6,972 nucleotides of DNA. Source: Cyanobacteria bacterium UBA11370. Its GTDB lineage: Bacteria > Cyanobacteriota > Cyanobacteriia > Cyanobacteriales > Coleofasciculaceae. The notes under the pieces are model-generated. The model was not told where the DNA came from. It saw nothing but the letters and a program-made list of their open reading frames with translations, and searched no databases. Shown piece after piece: positions 6,925 to 6,972 of this stretch. How positions within the stretch are numbered: position 1 is the first letter of the stretch; each line of letters opens with the position of its first letter. The position numbers and the translations under genes were made by a program. The DNA lies in assembly GCA_003486645.1 (NCBI GenBank), contig DNGI01000375.1:1-6972 (forward strand). Reading direction: 5' to 3'.

Positions 6925-6972
6925 ATGGGCATCTCAGTAGGTTGTTATCAATTGGGTAACGGATTTGGCAAC
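6925..6972 (+). CDS. Possible start of a downstream gene, cut by the window edge
   Basis: An ATG at 6925, 5 bases after the stop of the membrane protein gene, opens a frame of 16 codons (MGISVGCYQL, then GNGFGN) to the right edge. The close spacing suggests translational coupling in one operon. Only a weak purine stretch precedes it and 16 codons are too few to identify a family or to exclude chance. Confidence 0.3.
   Translation, partial: MGISVGCYQLGNGFGN

Noticed and set aside
1..6972. Insertion sequence, tRNA or rRNA genes
   Set aside because: I saw no transposase frame, terminal inverted repeats or cloverleaf-like sequence on either strand.

Overview
The window looks like chromosomal DNA from a cyanobacterium, probably filamentous or colony-forming. 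The evidence is one HIP1 palindrome (GCGATCGC, 6101-6108), an NB-ARC/WD40 STAND protein with the N-terminal helix-turn-helix and C-terminal tail typical of cyanobacterial proteins, a small membrane protein of a cyanobacterial DUF family, and short tandem heptamer repeats between genes. The species cannot be fixed from the sequence.

Layout. (1) 1-1874, minus strand: a large open frame missing its C-terminus, because it runs off the left edge. It encodes a calcineurin-like metallophosphoesterase joined to an ET79/aegerolysin-like beta-sandwich and then to 39-residue tectonin-like propeller repeats. (2) 1875-2160: a divergent intergenic region with a strong ribosome-binding site for the left gene and a weak promoter plus a CCTGA/TCAGG repeat cluster for the right gene. 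(3) 2161-5745, plus strand: a 1194-residue STAND NTPase made of HTH, NB-ARC, winged-helix, pentapeptide-like linker, 14 WD40 repeats spaced exactly 42 residues apart, and a conserved tail. (4) 5777-6049 and 6235-6492, minus strand: two small unrecognised proteins. (5) 6659-6919, plus strand: an 86-residue two-helix membrane protein (DUF6737-like), followed 5 bases later by a possible next gene cut by the right edge.

How the genes may work together. The central gene has the architecture of a signal-sensing STAND switch: the WD40 array would recognise a ligand or partner, nucleotide exchange in NB-ARC would drive oligomerisation, and the HTH would carry the output or recruit a partner. It has no recognisable enzymatic effector of its own. 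Its divergent neighbour couples a phosphoesterase to two domains of types often found in lectins and pore-formers. The two share an upstream region and both end in homogenised propeller repeats, so a joint defence or self/non-self recognition role is possible. That link is inference from position and domain type only. The genes right of 5777 show no evident connection to it.
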